The position numbers and the translations under genes are program-made. This document shows positions 63,867 through 64,000 of a stretch of 64,000 nt of DNA, one piece after another. How positions within the stretch are numbered: position 1 is the stretch's first letter; the number at the start of each line of letters is the position of its first letter. The notes under the pieces are model-generated. The model saw only the letters and a list, made by a program, of their open reading frames with translations, searched no databases and was not told the DNA's origin. This DNA is from UBA10649 sp965278965 (GTDB lineage Bacteria > Actinomycetota > Actinomycetes > S36-B12): NCBI GenBank assembly GCA_965278965.1, contig OZ257127.1:1612001-1676000 (forward strand), read 5' to 3'.

Positions 63867-64000
63867 GACGCATCCTCCGGTGTCGGTCCCGCTGCCTCGC
63901 GCCGCTTGCGGACAAGGTTCTCCAGATGCTCGATCCCGCCCTCGACGGGGCCGTGGAACACCGGGAGCCCTTCATGGAGCACGAGTGCCTGGTCGCAGTA
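63863..64000 (-). CDS. polysaccharide ABC exporter ATPase, C-terminal part (truncated by window edge)
   Basis: Only the last 45 residues are present: 'YCDQALVLHEGLPVFHGPVE' followed by 'GIEHLENLVRKRREAAG' and a short tail. The C-D-x-A-L-V-L-x-x-G-x-P/V-x-F-x-G-P pattern follows the switch-His region in Wzt/TagH-type ATPases. The rest lies beyond 64000. It is coupled by an ATGA overlap to the acyltransferase. Confidence 0.6.
   Translation of the reverse strand, partial: YCDQALVLHEGLPVFHGPVEGGIEHLENLVRKRREAAGPTPEDAS

Noticed and set aside
1..64000. CRISPR arrays, rRNA genes, or recognisable riboswitches
   Set aside because: No regularly spaced identical repeats with unique spacers, no rRNA-like blocks and no conserved riboswitch cores were seen. 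The only short regular repeats are the 12-bp-pitch arm motifs.

Overview
The window comes from a high-GC actinobacterium. The evidence is a strong third-position GC bias, many GTG starts, several apparently leaderless genes with a TANNNT box 6-7 nt before the start codon, a furA-katG pair, DUF2510-type proteins and an Excalibur protein. No closer taxon can be assigned from the sequence alone.

Left chromosomal part (1-20.7 kb). It opens with two FMN-binding secreted proteins and the ApbE flavin transferase that would flavinylate them. Then come a pentapeptide-repeat protein, a VOC/HxlR pair, a lipoprotein hydrolase, a DHFR-like reductase divergent from an ECF sigma factor, and a K+ channel. 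Locus A follows: SHOCT protein, coiled-coil lipoprotein, a twice-frameshifted TetR, and an Excalibur protein. From 10.5 to 20 kb lies an L-fuconate-type sugar-acid regulon. One operon runs dehydratase, MDR dehydrogenase, SDR, KDPG-type aldolase, PfkB kinase. A second runs CUT2 permease, ATPase, binding protein, lactonase, FadR-type GntR. Similar palindromes precede both operons.

Island (20.76-51.86 kb). A tRNA-Thr(CGT) gene lies at 51.82-51.89 kb. Its 3' half is repeated at 20.76 kb (exact, 45 bp) and at 42.53 kb (diverged but T-stem-compensated). This defines two tandem elements downstream of the tRNA, with homologous left and right ends and 12-bp-spaced arm-like repeats, but no integrase. 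Element 1 (20.8-42.5 kb) is gene-poor and decayed. It holds an expanded family of secreted proteins (an 'LLTxAE' start and a 'LLAAQxxKA' end), DUF2510-like proteins, many tiny membrane or basic ORFs, relics of a serine recombinase and of a plasmid/phage primase, and a convergent SIR2/ApeA-like defence pair plus a second ApeA C-terminal fragment. Element 2 (42.6-51.8 kb) holds locus B, which is an inverted paralogous copy of locus A with an intact TetR and extra genes. It also holds a secreted glycosidase, a glutaminase-STAS fusion, a zinc-ribbon metallopeptidase and an HTH/PIN toxin-antitoxin pair.

Right chromosomal part (51.9-64 kb). Here are a secreted Ig-repeat protein, a VOC protein, an MFS drug exporter, a GAF-EAL phosphodiesterase, a TAP-like lipoprotein peptidase, a membrane protein, the furA-katG operon, and the start of a polysaccharide locus (glycosyltransferase, NeuD/PglD-like acyltransferase, ABC exporter ATPase running off the edge). 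Long perfect hairpins close two convergent gene pairs.

The most unusual content is the accreted, integrase-less tRNA-Thr islands, the shared 33-bp promoter module used by three unrelated island genes, the secreted protein family, and the inverted locus A/B duplication.
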